A DNA stretch of 64,000 nt, taken from Magnetospirillum sulfuroxidans. GTDB taxonomy: Bacteria; Pseudomonadota; Alphaproteobacteria; Rhodospirillales; Magnetospirillaceae. This document shows, in pieces, positions 55,332 to 64,000 of the stretch. How positions within the stretch are numbered: the stretch's first letter is position 1; each line of letters starts with the position of its first letter. Made by a program: the position numbers and the translations under genes. The DNA lies in the NCBI RefSeq assembly GCF_018224925.1, contig NZ_JAGTUF010000009.1, positions 1-64,000 of the forward strand, written 5' to 3'. The notes beneath the pieces were generated by a model. It did not search any database, had not been told where the DNA came from, and saw nothing but the letters and a program-made list of their open reading frames with translations.

Positions 55332-56495
55332 ATGCCCAAGCAATTCGCCCTTCTTCGCGCAGCCACCTTCGTGGCGCTGACGGCTGTCCTTGCGGCCTGC
55401 GACGACAAATCGGCGGCAGCCCCAACGGCGCCGCCGCCGCCGGAAGTCAGCGTGGTGTCGGTGCAGCCGCAACGCATGGCGGTCAGCACCGAATTGCCGG
55501 GACGGACCGCGGCGTTCCGCGTCGCCGAAGTGCGGCCGCAAGTCAGCGGCATCATTCAAAAGCGCCTGTTCGTCGAAGGCGGCGAGGTCAAGGCCGGACA
55601 GCAACTTTATCAGATCGACCCCGCCCCCTATGCGGCCGCCCTGCAAAGCGCCCGAGCCGAGCTGAACAAGGCCGAAGCCACAGCCAGGGCGGCGCGGACC
55701 AAGGCCGGACGCTATAGCGAACTGGTCAACCGCGACGTGGTCAGCCGGCAATCCTTTGAAGACGTCGTCGCCGCCAACGAACAGGCGGCAGCCCAGGTCG
55801 GCATCGCCAAGGCGGCGGTCGAATCGGCCCGCATCAATCTGGATTACACCAAGGTGCTGTCGCCCATCGCCGGCCGCATCGGCGGCTCGGTGGTCACCGA
55901 GGGGGCCTTGGTCACCGCCGGACAGACGGCGTCATTGGCGACGGTGACCCAGCTTGATCCCATTTATGTGGACGTCACCCAATCCAGCGCCGATCTCATG
56001 CGCCTGCGGCGCGACATCGCCGACGGCAAGTTGCACGGCGCCGACGACACCCAGGCTCCGGTCGCGCTGAAGCTGGATGGCGGCCAAATCTATTCCGAGC
56101 CGGGCAAGCTGCAATTCTCGGAAGTTACCGTCGATCCCAGCACCGGTTCGGTCCGGCTGCGCGCCGTGTTCCCCAATCCGCGCAACGAATTGCTGCCCGG
56201 CCTGTTCGTGCGCGCCACCATCGATCAAGCGGTCAAGGATGACGCGCTGCTGGTGCCGCAACAAGCCTTGACCCGCCGCCCCGATGGCAGCGCCCTGGTT
56301 TGGGTGGTCGATGGCGAAAACAAGGTTGCTCCGCGCCCGGTCACCGCCCCCCAGGCCCTGGGTGACAAATGGCTGGTGACCGCCGGCTTGCAGCCCGGCG
56401 AGCAGGTCGTCGTCCAAGGTTTGCAAAAGATCAAGCCCGGCATCAGCGTTCGTGCCGTCCCGGCCCAACCGGCCGCCGCCGCCGTCGCGAAGTAA
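55332..56495 (+). CDS. RND efflux periplasmic adaptor (membrane fusion protein)
   Basis: This 387-residue lipoprotein links an RND pump to an outer-membrane channel. It has a lipobox (VLAAC) at the end of its signal, a biotinyl-lipoyl-like domain (EVRPQVSGIIQKRLFVEGGEVKAGQQLYQIDP), a coiled-coil hairpin (YAAALQSARAELNKAEATARAARTKAGRYSELV), and the beta-barrel domain (LDPIYVDVTQSSADLMRLR). It closely resembles the AcrA/MexA group. I use the ATG at 55332 with an AGAGGA site. The permease gene starts nine bases later. Confidence 0.94.
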   Translation: MPKQFALLRAATFVALTAVLAACDDKSAAAPTAPPPPEVSVVSVQPQRMAVSTELPGRTAAFRVAEVRPQVSGIIQKRLFVEGGEVKAGQQLYQIDPAPYAAALQSARAELNKAEATARAARTKAGRYSELVNRDVVSRQSFEDVVAANEQAAAQVGIAKAAVESARINLDYTKVLSPIAGRIGGSVVTEGALVTAGQTASLATVTQLDPIYVDVTQSSADLMRLRRDIADGKLHGADDTQAPVALKLDGGQIYSEPGKLQFSEVTVDPSTGSVRLRAVFPNPRNELLPGLFVRATIDQAVKDDALLVPQQALTRRPDGSALVWVVDGENKVAPRPVTAPQALGDKWLVTAGLQPGEQVVVQGLQKIKPGISVRAVPAQPAAAAVAK

Positions 56496-56504
56496 GGAAC
56501 AGCC

Positions 56505-59500
56505 ATGTCGCGCTTTTTCATCGACCGCCCGGTTTTCGCCTGGGTCATCGCCATCATCATCATGATGGCCGGCGCCCTGGCCATCCTCAAGCTGCCCATC
56601 TCTCAGTACCCCAGCATCGCGCCGCCAGCGGTGTCGATCAACGCCAGCTATCCCGGCGCCTCGGCCAAGACGCTGGAAAACACGGTGACCCAGGTCATCG
56701 AGCAAAAGATGAACGGCATCGACGGCCTGCGCTATCTATCGTCCACCAGCGATTCGACGGGCACCGTCACCGTCACCTTGACCTTTGATGCCGGCACCAA
56801 CCCCGACATCGCCCAGGTGCAGGTGCAAAACAAGCTGCAACTGGCCATGCCGCTGTTGCCGCAAGAGGTGCAGCAACGCGGCGTCACCGTGACCAAGGCG
56901 GTCAAAAGCTTTCTGATGGTCATCGCCTTTGTTTCCGGCGACGGCAGCCTCAGCCAATACGACATCTCGGATTTCGTCGCCTCGAACATTCAAGATTCCA
57001 TCAGCCGGGTCGGCGGCGTCGGCGAAGTCACCTTGTTCGGCCAGCAGCATTCCATGCGCGTCTGGCTTGACCCCAACAAACTGACCAGTTACGGCCTGAC
57101 CACCAGCGACGTGGTCAAGGCGATCACCGCCCAGAACGCCGAAGTCTCGGCCGGTCAGCTGGGGGGAGCCCCGGCGGTGCCTGGCCAGCAGATCAACGCG
57201 ACCATCATCGCCCAGACCCGCCTGCAATCCACCAGCCAATTCGGTGAGATCTTGGTGCGCGTCAATTCGGACGGATCGCTGTTGCGGTTGTCCGACGTCG
57301 CCCGCATCGAATTGGGGGCGGAAAACTATGACATCGTCAGCCGCTACAACGGCAAGGCGGCGTCGGGTCTGGCCATCAAGCTGGCCGCCGGCGCCAACGC
57401 CCTCAATACCGCCGATGCGGTGCGCGCCCGTCTGGCCCAGTTGCAGCCCTTCTTCCCCCAGGGGATGGAAGTGCATTACCCCTATGACACCACTCCCTTC
57501 GTCAAGCTGTCGATCAAGGAAGTGGTCAAGACCCTGGTCGAGGCCATCGTCCTGGTCTTCCTGGTGATGTACCTGTTCTTGCAAAACTTCCGCGCCACCC
57601 TTATCCCCACCATCGCCGTGCCGGTGGTGTTGCTGGGCACCTTTGGCGTGCTGTCCGCCTTTGGCTTTTCCATCAACACCTTGACCATGTTCGGCTTGGT
57701 GCTGGCCATCGGATTGCTGGTCGATGACGCCATCGTCGTCGTCGAAAACGTCGAACGCGTCATGAGCGAGGATGGATTACCCCCACGCGAAGCCACCCGC
57801 CGTTCCATGAACCAGATCACCGGCGCCTTGGTCGGCATCGGCTTGGTGCTGTCGGCGGTGTTCATTCCCATGGCCTTTTTCGGCGGCTCTGTCGGCGTCA
57901 TCTATCGCCAGTTTTCCATCACCTTGGTCTCGGCCATGGCCTTGTCGGTGCTGGTCGCCTTGGTTCTGACCCCGGCCCTGTGCGCGACATTGCTAAAGCC
58001 CGTCCACGCCGGGGATTATCACAAGACCGGCTTTTTCGGCTGGTTCAACCGCAATTTCGAGCGCGGCAGCAACACCTATCGCAACGGCGTGCGCGGCATC
58101 TTGGGCCGCAAGAAGCGGTTTTTCCTGATGTTCGCCCTGTTGCTGATCGCCTTGGGCGTGTTGTTCACCCGCCTGCCCACCGCCTTCCTGCCCGAGGAAG
58201 ACCAAGGCATCATGTTCGCCCAGGTCTCGACCCCGCCCGGCGCCACCACCGAACGCACCTTGGAAGTGGTCAAGCAGGTCGAACAGCACTTCCTGGAAAA
58301 GGAAAAGGACTCCGTCAACGGCCTGTTCACGGTGGTTGGCTTCAGCTTCAGCGGCCGCGGCCAGAACTCGGCCATGGCCTTCGTCAACCTGCGGGATTGG
58401 GATCTGCGCCACAGCCCCGACAAAAAGGTCGGGGCCATCGCAAGGCGCGCCATGGGGGCATTTTCCGGCATCAAGGACGCGCTGGTCTTCGCCTTTACCC
58501 CGCCATCGGTGATCGAGCTGGGCAACGCCTCGGGCTTTGACTTCCAATTACTTGATCGCGGCGGCTTGGGCCACGAGGCCTTGTTGCAGGCCCGCAACCA
58601 ATTGCTGGGCATGGCGGCGCAAAGCCCGGTGCTTGTCGGCGTCCGCCCCAACGGCCTGGATGACACGCCGCAATTCCGCATCGACATCGACCGCCACAAG
58701 GCCAGCGCCCTGGGGCTGTCGCTGGCCGACATCAACACCACCTTGTCGGCGGCGTGGGGTGGTTCCTACGTCAACGACTTCATCGACAACGGCCGGGTCA
58801 AGAAGGTCTATCTCCAGGCCGACGCCCCCTTCCGCATGTTGCCCACCGATATCGACCGCTGGTACGTGCGCAATACCGCCGGCGAAATGGTGCCGTTCTC
58901 GTCCTTCTCCAGCTCGACCTGGACCTATGGCTCGCCCCGTCTGGAACGCTATAACGGCATTTCGTCGCGGTCGATCCTGGGCCAGCCGGCCCCAGGCCGC
59001 AGCTCGGGCGAGGCGATGGCGGTAATGGAAGAGATCGCCGCCAAACTGCCCGCCGGCATCGGCTATGAGTGGAGCGGCCTGTCCTACGAGGAACGGCTGT
59101 CCGGGTCCCAAGCCCCCGCCCTTTACGCCATTTCCCTGCTGGTGGTGTTCCTCTGTCTGGCGGCGCTGTATGAAAGCTGGTCGATTCCGTTCTCGGTGAT
59201 GCTGGCGGTGCCCCTGGGCATCTTGGGCGCGGTGCTGGCGGCGATGATCCGCTTCTTGCCCAACGACGTTTATTTCCAGGTCGGCCTGTTGACCACCGTC
59301 GGCCTGTCGGCCAAGAACGCCATCTTGATCGTCGAATTCGCCAAGGCGCTGCACGAACAAGGCATGTCTTTGGCCGAGGCCGCCATCGAAGCCGCCCGTC
59401 AACGCCTGCGGCCAATCCTGATGACCTCGCTGGCCTTTATCTTGGGCGTCCTGCCGCTGGCCATGGCCGACGGCGCCGGCTCGGGCAGCCAGAACGCCAT

Positions 59501-59651
59501 CGGCGTCGGCGTCATGGGCGGCATGATTGCCGCCACCGTCTTGGGCATTTTCTTTGTGCCGCTGTTCTTTGTCAGCGTGCTGCACCTGTTCCGCAAACGC
59601 ACGCAAAAGCTTCCGCATGAACTCACCCAGGTCGAAGCCGGTGAAATTTAG
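56505..59651 (+). CDS. RND multidrug efflux permease (HAE1, AcrB-type)
   Basis: This 1048-residue inner-membrane pump exports hydrophobic or amphiphilic compounds using protons. It starts [23 protein letters not shown], like AcrB. The proton-relay aspartates are in [18 protein letters not shown] (TM4) and the Lys in [17 protein letters not shown] (TM10). Porter-domain and TolC-docking elements fit standard length. Downstream are only the regulator and no outer-membrane channel, so it must use a TolC-like protein encoded elsewhere. Confidence 0.96.
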   Translation: MSRFFIDRPVFAWVIAIIIMMAGALAILKLPISQYPSIAPPAVSINASYPGASAKTLENTVTQVIEQKMNGIDGLRYLSSTSDSTGTVTVTLTFDAGTNPDIAQVQVQNKLQLAMPLLPQEVQQRGVTVTKAVKSFLMVIAFVSGDGSLSQYDISDFVASNIQDSISRVGGVGEVTLFGQQHSMRVWLDPNKLTSYGLTTSDVVKAITAQNAEVSAGQLGGAPAVPGQQINATIIAQTRLQSTSQFGEILVRVNSDGSLLRLSDVARIELGAENYDIVSRYNGKAASGLAIKLAAGANALNTADAVRARLAQLQPFFPQGMEVHYPYDTTPFVKLSIKEVVKTLVEAIVLVFLVMYLFLQNFRATLIPTIAVPVVLLGTFGVLSAFGFSINTLTMFGLVLAIGLLVDDAIVVVENVERVMSEDGLPPREATRRSMNQITGALVGIGLVLSAVFIPMAFFGGSVGVIYRQFSITLVSAMALSVLVALVLTPALCATLLKPVHAGDYHKTGFFGWFNRNFERGSNTYRNGVRGILGRKKRFFLMFALLLIALGVLFTRLPTAFLPEEDQGIMFAQVSTPPGATTERTLEVVKQVEQHFLEKEKDSVNGLFTVVGFSFSGRGQNSAMAFVNLRDWDLRHSPDKKVGAIARRAMGAFSGIKDALVFAFTPPSVIELGNASGFDFQLLDRGGLGHEALLQARNQLLGMAAQSPVLVGVRPNGLDDTPQFRIDIDRHKASALGLSLADINTTLSAAWGGSYVNDFIDNGRVKKVYLQADAPFRMLPTDIDRWYVRNTAGEMVPFSSFSSSTWTYGSPRLERYNGISSRSILGQPAPGRSSGEAMAVMEEIAAKLPAGIGYEWSGLSYEERLSGSQAPALYAISLLVVFLCLAALYESWSIPFSVMLAVPLGILGAVLAAMIRFLPNDVYFQVGLLTTVGLSAKNAILIVEFAKALHEQGMSLAEAAIEAARQRLRPILMTSLAFILGVLPLAMADGAGSGSQNAIGVGVMGGMIAATVLGIFFVPLFFVSVLHLFRKRTQKLPHELTQVEAGEI

Positions 59652-59667
59652 CGCGGTGGGGGCCTGC

Positions 59668-60300
59668 ATGCGCGACGAACCCTGCACCTCGCGGCGCGAC
59701 AAACGGCGGGTCGCCATGCTGGAAGCAGCCCACCGTTTGTTTCTTGAACGCGGCTATGGCGCCACCACCTTGGCCGAGGTGGTCAAATGCTCGGGCGGAT
59801 CGTTGGCGACGCTCTACGATCTGTTCGAGGGCAAGGAGGGGCTGTTTCGAGCGGTCATCGCCGGCCAGTGCGTCCAGATCGCCGAATCGCTGGAACAGGC
59901 CGAGATGGCCGACCTGCCCCCGGCCCAGGCCTTGCGGCGCTTTGCCGAAGCCATCTTCGACATCGTCTTGTCCAAGGACAGCATTGCCCTGCTGCGCCAG
60001 ATCATCGCCGAAGCCAGCCAGTTTCCCGAATTGGGCCGCACCTTGTTCGCCACCGGCGTCGAAGTGATCCACAGCAAAGTTGACGGTTACCTGCGGCGAC
60101 AAACCGCCCGCGGCTTGCTGGATATCAGCGAGCCGCGTGTGGCCTCTAATATCTTTATCGAAATGGTTCTCCAGCAATACCGCATGCGGCTGCTCTGCGG
60201 CGTGCCGGTCAGCTTGACCGCCGAAGAAAAGAAAGCCCATCTTGATCGGACGCTCGCCGTTTTCCTGCGGGCGTTCGGACCGGCGCAGCGGAACCCCTGA
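59668..60300 (+). CDS. TetR-family regulator of the RND pump
   Basis: This 210-residue regulator has an N-terminal helix-turn-helix (RRVAMLEAAHRLFLERGYGATTLAEVVKCSGGSLATLYDLFEGKEGLF) and a C-terminal ligand domain of the AcrR C-terminal type (AFLRAFGPAQ end). It begins 16 bases after the permease stop; the ATG at 59668 has a GGGGG site upstream. Placement at the 3' end of the operon it probably represses makes a feedback loop. The matching operator is likely the dyad at 55279. Confidence 0.88.
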   Translation: MRDEPCTSRRDKRRVAMLEAAHRLFLERGYGATTLAEVVKCSGGSLATLYDLFEGKEGLFRAVIAGQCVQIAESLEQAEMADLPPAQALRRFAEAIFDIVLSKDSIALLRQIIAEASQFPELGRTLFATGVEVIHSKVDGYLRRQTARGLLDISEPRVASNIFIEMVLQQYRMRLLCGVPVSLTAEEKKAHLDRTLAVFLRAFGPAQRNP

Positions 60301-60301
60301 C

Positions 60302-60332
60302 AGGTTGGGGAAAACATCAATTCCCCCAACCT
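60302..60332 (+). terminator. Hairpin after the RND operon
   Basis: AGGTTGGGG / CCCCAACCT form a 9-bp stem with a 13-base loop, two bases after the tetR stop. There is no U-tract, so termination may need Rho. Confidence 0.45.
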
Positions 60333-60394
60333 TGGCGCCAAAGCGGAGGGCGGTGGATACCGCCTTCAGCGCGCCAGCGGGTTAGCCCCCCGGA

Positions 60395-60571
60395 TCAATC
60401 ATCCAGCTTTTTGCCGTCCAGATCGGTTTTTTGCCGCTCCGCCTCTTTGCCTGCCGCCTGCTTTTCCGCCTTGGTCCGACCAAAGGCTGCGCGATTTGCC
60501 TCGGCCTGCTTATTTTTCTCGTCCCGCGTCTTGGCCTTACGCCAGCGGTTTAAATTGACGATTTCCGCCAT
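60395..60571 (-). CDS. DUF4169 small protein
   Basis: A 58-residue minus-strand gene reads MAEIVNLNRWRKAKTRDEKN and continues with EANRAAFGRTKAEK to a C-terminal DLDGKKLDD. This is the DUF4169 pattern found in alphaproteobacteria: highly charged, no cysteine, no membrane segment. The ATG at 60571 has AGGTGA upstream. Function is unknown; the Lys/Arg/Glu content suggests a single long helix that could bind nucleic acid or a partner. Too short for many gene-callers. Confidence 0.85.
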   Translation of the reverse strand: MAEIVNLNRWRKAKTRDEKNKQAEANRAAFGRTKAEKQAAGKEAERQKTDLDGKKLDD

Positions 60572-60701
60572 TTTTCACCTCATTCCAGAGCCAAAGCATA
60601 GCGTCCCCCCATCGCCGCCGACCATAAAAAATACGCCGAAACCAAAATATCCTCTTGCCCACCCGAAACCCCCCTGTTATATACCCGTCCCTCACGAGGT
60701 T

Positions 60702-60778
<77 letters not shown>

Positions 60779-60796
60779 CCTCGTTGAAGGATGTTT

Positions 60797-60846
60797 TACC
60801 AAAAAGCCGACGCCGCCCTTAACCAGGCGGCGTCGGCTTTTTGGTA
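60797..60846 (+). terminator. Strong bidirectional terminator after tRNA-Asp
   Basis: A perfect 21-bp stem (60797-60817 with 60826-60846) around loop CTTAACCA, with U-runs of five on each strand inside the stem (AAAAAGCCGACG / CGTCGGCTTTTT). It will terminate transcription from both directions. Confidence 0.92.
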
Positions 60847-61069
60847 TTCGGCTTCAGCAAAAGTAAAAGCCCAATAATAAGGCACAGCCGCAAATTGATC
60901 ACATCTTAGGCTAAATATTGAACCCAGCACCCACACCCACACCGCTCTGTCTATTTTTCACGCTATTTCGCCACACATTTGCATATTTTTTAACCACATC
61001 ACCAATGTCTGTTTTTTACGCATCTGGTTAATGAATTGATATTACTTGCATTTGTTAAAGCTGCACCTT
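60847..61069. other. AT-rich intergenic region, no gene seen
   Basis: Together with the preceding terminator this makes the longest gene-free stretch of the window. It is clearly AT-richer than its surroundings. I see no coding frame with a ribosome site. It most likely holds upstream activator sequences for the sigma-54 promoter of amtB, but I could not find a good NtrC palindrome. Confidence 0.6.
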
Positions 61070-61085
61070 TGGCACGGTTATTGAT
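61070..61085 (+). promoter_or_regulatory. Sigma-54 promoter of amtB
   Basis: TGGCACGGTTATTGAT matches the -24/-12 consensus TGGCACG-N4-TTGCW with one mismatch (TTGA for TTGC) and correct spacing. It lies 51 bases before the amtB start. Nitrogen-regulated amtB genes are typically sigma-54/NtrC dependent. Confidence 0.85.
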
Positions 61086-61135
61086 GGTGCCCCATCACCC
61101 AGTTGATTTGAGGTCAGGGCGAGGAGCGCAGGCAA

Positions 61136-62419
61136 ATGGATGTTACGCGTACCGGGGCAGATGTACTGTTCATTCTTTTGGGCGCCATCATGGTGTTGGC
61201 CATGCATGCCGGTTTTGCCTTTCTCGAAGTTGGAACGGTTCGAAAAAAGAACCAAGTCAACGCCCTGGTAAAGATTCTCACTGACTTCGCCGTTTCGACC
61301 ATCGTCTATTTCTTCGTCGGCTATGGCGTTGCCTATGGCATCAGCTTCCTGCACCCGGCGGCCGAATTGGTGGGAAAGACCGAAGGCGCCGCCTTTGCCC
61401 GCAATGGCTATGATCTGGTCAAATTCTTCTTCCTGGCCACCTTCGCCGCCGCCATTCCCGCGATCATTTCCGGCGGCATTGCCGAACGCGCCAAATTCTG
61501 GCCGCAATTGATCGCCACCTCGATCCTGGTCGGATTGGTCTATCCCATCACCGAGGGCATGGTGTGGGGCACCCGCCTGGGCTTCCAAGACGCCATCACC
61601 GGCCTGTTCGGCGTTCCCTTCCACGATTTCGCCGGTTCGGTTGTCGTCCACGCCTTGGGCGGTTGGGTCGCCCTGGGGGCCGTGCTGATGCTGGGCGCCC
61701 GCCGCGGCCGCTATCGCAAGAATGGCCGGGTCATCGCCATTCCGCCGTCGAATATCCCGTTCCTGGCCTTGGGGTCGTGGGTGCTGTGTGTCGGCTGGTT
61801 CGGCTTCAACGTCATGAGCGCCCAAGCCATTGATGGCATTTCCGGTCTGGTGGCGATGAATTCGCTGATGGCCATGGTCGGCGGCATCGTCAGCAGCCTG
61901 ATCGTCGGCCGCAACGATCCCGGCTTCGTCCATAACGGCGCCTTGGCCGGTTTGGTGGCGGTCTGCGCCGGCTCCGACATCATGCATCCCGTTGGCGCCC
62001 TGATCACCGGCGGCCTCGCCGGCGCCCTGTTCGTCTGGGCGTTCGAACAGTGCCAGGACAAGTGGAAGATCGATGACGTCTTGGGCGTGTGGTCCCTGCA
62101 TGGCCTGTGCGGCTTCCTGGGAGGCATCGCCTGCGGGGTTTTCGGCCTCGAGGCTTTGGGTGGCCTGGGGGGCATCCACCCTGGCGCCCAAATCGTCGGC
62201 AGCCTGACCGGCGCCGGCATCGGCCTGCTGGGGGGCTTGACGGTCTACGGCAGTCTGCGCGCCACCATCGGCATTCGCTTATCCGACGAAGACGAATTCA
62301 TGGGGGCCGATCTGGCCATCCACCAGATTACCGCCTATCCCGAGGAAGCCACCTCCATCCATGACGACGGCGCCCCCCTGGCCGCTCGGGCGGCGGCACG
62401 GGGCGTCAGTGCCGCGTGA
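61136..62419 (+). CDS. amtB: Ammonium transporter (Amt/MEP/Rh family)
   Basis: This 427-residue channel has eleven helices. The pore histidines are visible in FHDFAGSVVVHALGG and VWSLHGLCGFLGGIACG, and the signature motif in DFAGSVVVHALGGWVALGAVLML. It conducts ammonium or ammonia across the inner membrane and, in most bacteria, is gated by GlnK. No glnK is adjacent, and the protein lacks the cleaved signal peptide of E. coli AmtB, starting MDVTRTGADVLFIL. Expression is expected from the sigma-54 promoter at 61070 under nitrogen limitation. Confidence 0.95.
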   Translation: MDVTRTGADVLFILLGAIMVLAMHAGFAFLEVGTVRKKNQVNALVKILTDFAVSTIVYFFVGYGVAYGISFLHPAAELVGKTEGAAFARNGYDLVKFFFLATFAAAIPAIISGGIAERAKFWPQLIATSILVGLVYPITEGMVWGTRLGFQDAITGLFGVPFHDFAGSVVVHALGGWVALGAVLMLGARRGRYRKNGRVIAIPPSNIPFLALGSWVLCVGWFGFNVMSAQAIDGISGLVAMNSLMAMVGGIVSSLIVGRNDPGFVHNGALAGLVAVCAGSDIMHPVGALITGGLAGALFVWAFEQCQDKWKIDDVLGVWSLHGLCGFLGGIACGVFGLEALGGLGGIHPGAQIVGSLTGAGIGLLGGLTVYGSLRATIGIRLSDEDEFMGADLAIHQITAYPEEATSIHDDGAPLAARAAARGVSAA

Positions 62420-62524
62420 TTTGCGCTTGGCGCGGACAATCCTTGTATTAAACTCTCCCCTCGTGGGCCGTGCGCCATGTGAACGCGTCAAGGCGCCAGG
62501 GTATTTCCGGGGGGAGAGGAAAGG

Positions 62525-64000
62525 GTGACGGTATTTTCCAAAAGCTGGCTTCGCCCCTCGGCCAGCGTCAGGTCCGTCATCACCTTGGGGGCTTTGTTCA
62601 TGCTCGCCGTCCAAGCCATGACCGGCTATGAGATCTGGCGGCAGTACAGCCATAACATCACCTTGGCCGAGCGAAACATCAATTTGCTCGCCGACGTTCT
62701 CGCCAGCGAAATCAATCGTTCGGTCATGGCGGTGGATGCCGTGGTCGAACTCACCACCGCCGAATTATCCACCACCACCCACCGGCCACCGGCGGAAACC
62801 CGACGGGTGATGCGCGACCGCGCCATCGGAATAGCGCAGATCTTCGGGTTGATTGTGGTTGACGAAAACGGCAACACCATTGCGTCCTTGCACGCTCCTT
62901 CTTCCCGCCACGCCGCCTTCATCGATGCCGTTATGGCCGCCGCCCGGGAATCGAACCTGCCGTTTCATATCGGCAATGTCGTCCCGGCGCCATTTGACGG
63001 CACTCCGATCATTCCGTTCAGTCGGTTCCGTCACGATGCCAACGGCAATGTCGCCGGCATAACCATTGCCGCCATGTCGGCTCAGTATTTCCAGGAATTG
63101 TTCTTGCAGGTGAAGTCGTTGCCGGGGGCCAGGCTGACCTTGGCCCGGCTGGATGGCCGCATCTTGGCGCAGACGCCGGAAGGAACCGATGTGACCTTGG
63201 CCGGCTTGCCGGAATTCCAGCCCTATGCCCGCGACAACGGATTGCTGTACGACCACGACGCCGAAGCCGGCCGAATCGTCGCCTTTCGCACCTTGCGCCC
63301 GTATGGGCTGAAATTATCGGTATCCATCGATTCTGCGACCTTGTTGACGTTATGGCGCAGCAACGCCTTGCGCCTGTTGTTGGCCGCCATGTTCGGCTCG
63401 GTTGTCCTGGCGGCGATGATCGCCCTGATGCTGCGCAACTTGGCGCGGGACGAACAACGCCTGAGCAGCCTGCGCGAAAGCGAACGCCGCCGCCGCATGG
63501 CCCAGTTCTCGCTCGATCATTGTGCCGACATGGTGGTGTGGACCAACGACCAAAGCCGGATCGTTTTCGCCAACAAAGCCCTTCATGATCGCCTGGCCTA
63601 TGACGATCAGAGCTTACTTGGCAAAAACGTCGGCGACATCGACCCCAACTACCCGCAAGAGGACTGGCATCACCGCATGGCCGAATTGCGCAAGGCGGGA
63701 CGTCTGCGAGTTGAATCAAGCCTGCGTGATAGTGCGGGCCAACTGATTTCGGCCGAAGTATCGGTGAATTTGTTCCATATGGACGGCCAGGATTACACCT
63801 GCGCCATCATCCGCGACACGGTCGAGCGCAAACAATCCGAAGCCCTGCTGGCCGAGCGGACCAGACGCCTGGAAGCATCCAATGCCGAGTTGGAACAATT
63901 CGCCTATGTCGCCAGCCACGATCTCCGCGAACCCCTGCGCATGGTCAGCAGCTTCGTCGGCCTGCTGGAACGGCAGTTCGGCCAGGACATGTCGGCCGAA
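62525..64000 (+). CDS. PAS-domain sensor histidine kinase, cut by window end
   Basis: The GTG at 62525 (GGAGAGGA site upstream) opens a frame of at least 492 residues that runs off the window. In order: TM helix (about 17-38, [21 protein letters not shown]), a periplasmic PDC/Cache-like sensor (about 40-275), a second helix (about 280-300, [22 protein letters not shown]), a PAS domain (about 320-435, [33 protein letters not shown]) and the start of HisKA with H-box [21 protein letters not shown], the phosphorylated H465. The catalytic ATPase domain lies beyond the window. Signal unknown. Confidence 0.9.
   Translation, partial: MTVFSKSWLRPSASVRSVITLGALFMLAVQAMTGYEIWRQYSHNITLAERNINLLADVLASEINRSVMAVDAVVELTTAELSTTTHRPPAETRRVMRDRAIGIAQIFGLIVVDENGNTIASLHAPSSRHAAFIDAVMAAARESNLPFHIGNVVPAPFDGTPIIPFSRFRHDANGNVAGITIAAMSAQYFQELFLQVKSLPGARLTLARLDGRILAQTPEGTDVTLAGLPEFQPYARDNGLLYDHDAEAGRIVAFRTLRPYGLKLSVSIDSATLLTLWRSNALRLLLAAMFGSVVLAAMIALMLRNLARDEQRLSSLRESERRRRMAQFSLDHCADMVVWTNDQSRIVFANKALHDRLAYDDQSLLGKNVGDIDPNYPQEDWHHRMAELRKAGRLRVESSLRDSAGQLISAEVSVNLFHMDGQDYTCAIIRDTVERKQSEALLAERTRRLEASNAELEQFAYVASHDLREPLRMVSSFVGLLERQFGQDMSAE

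Noticed and set aside
58548-59717. A 389-codon open frame opposite the RND permease
   Set aside because: Shadow frame with low-complexity composition.

Overview
This 64 kb window is a high-GC stretch of bacterial chromosome. The gene content suggests a Rhodospirillales-type alphaproteobacterium, most like Magnetospirillum or a close relative. This is inferred from cbb3 oxidase, a complete leucine-degradation operon, HdaA, an adenylate cyclase with a Cache-like sensor, a sigma-54 amtB promoter and CbiD-type cobalamin synthesis. I see no magnetosome genes, IS elements, phage or CRISPR. Coding density is high and most genes sit in short, overlapping operons.

Layout. 1-2268: ccoNOQ (minus strand, ccoQ cut by the window edge). 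2539-12595: an orphan Leu/Ile/Val-type binding protein, a LysR regulator divergent from a CatB-like acetyltransferase, a YgiQ radical-SAM protein, a membrane diguanylate cyclase, a TetR regulator, and an adenylate cyclase followed by an orphan DctP-type binding protein. 12692-19241: the liuABCDE leucine/isovalerate operon behind a perfect palindrome. 19361-24412: aspS, an unknown lipoprotein, rnd and an unknown cysteine-containing secreted protein. 24443-28743: ppx-ppk1 divergent from a SixA-like phosphatase. 28777-31933: a glycosyltransferase-like gene overlapping an SbmA/YddA-type ABC protein whose ATPase motifs are all degraded. 32085-43847: a CoA-binding/MetY fusion, a chemoreceptor, purMN divergent from DUF2066-perM-hdaA-SDR-cobK, then cbiD and a tandem Usp protein. 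43862-47878: SulP transporter and the acr3-arsC-arsC-arsR arsenic operon.

47996-55232 is the most unusual region. Two ThuA/glutamine-amidotransferase-like proteins are divergent from a five-gene operon: a TonB-receptor-like barrel with no recognisable plug domain, a Tat-exported NrtA/TauA-like binding protein, its permease and ATPase, and an NnrS-family membrane protein. The shared promoter region holds a composite inverted repeat whose outer arms look like Fur iron boxes. I infer an iron-responsive uptake or protection system with an unidentified substrate; this is the best candidate for an undescribed system.

55332-60300 is an RND efflux operon with its TetR regulator as the last gene. 60395-64000 holds a DUF4169 gene, tRNA-Asp, a strong terminator, a sigma-54-driven amtB and the start of a PAS histidine kinase cut by the window end.
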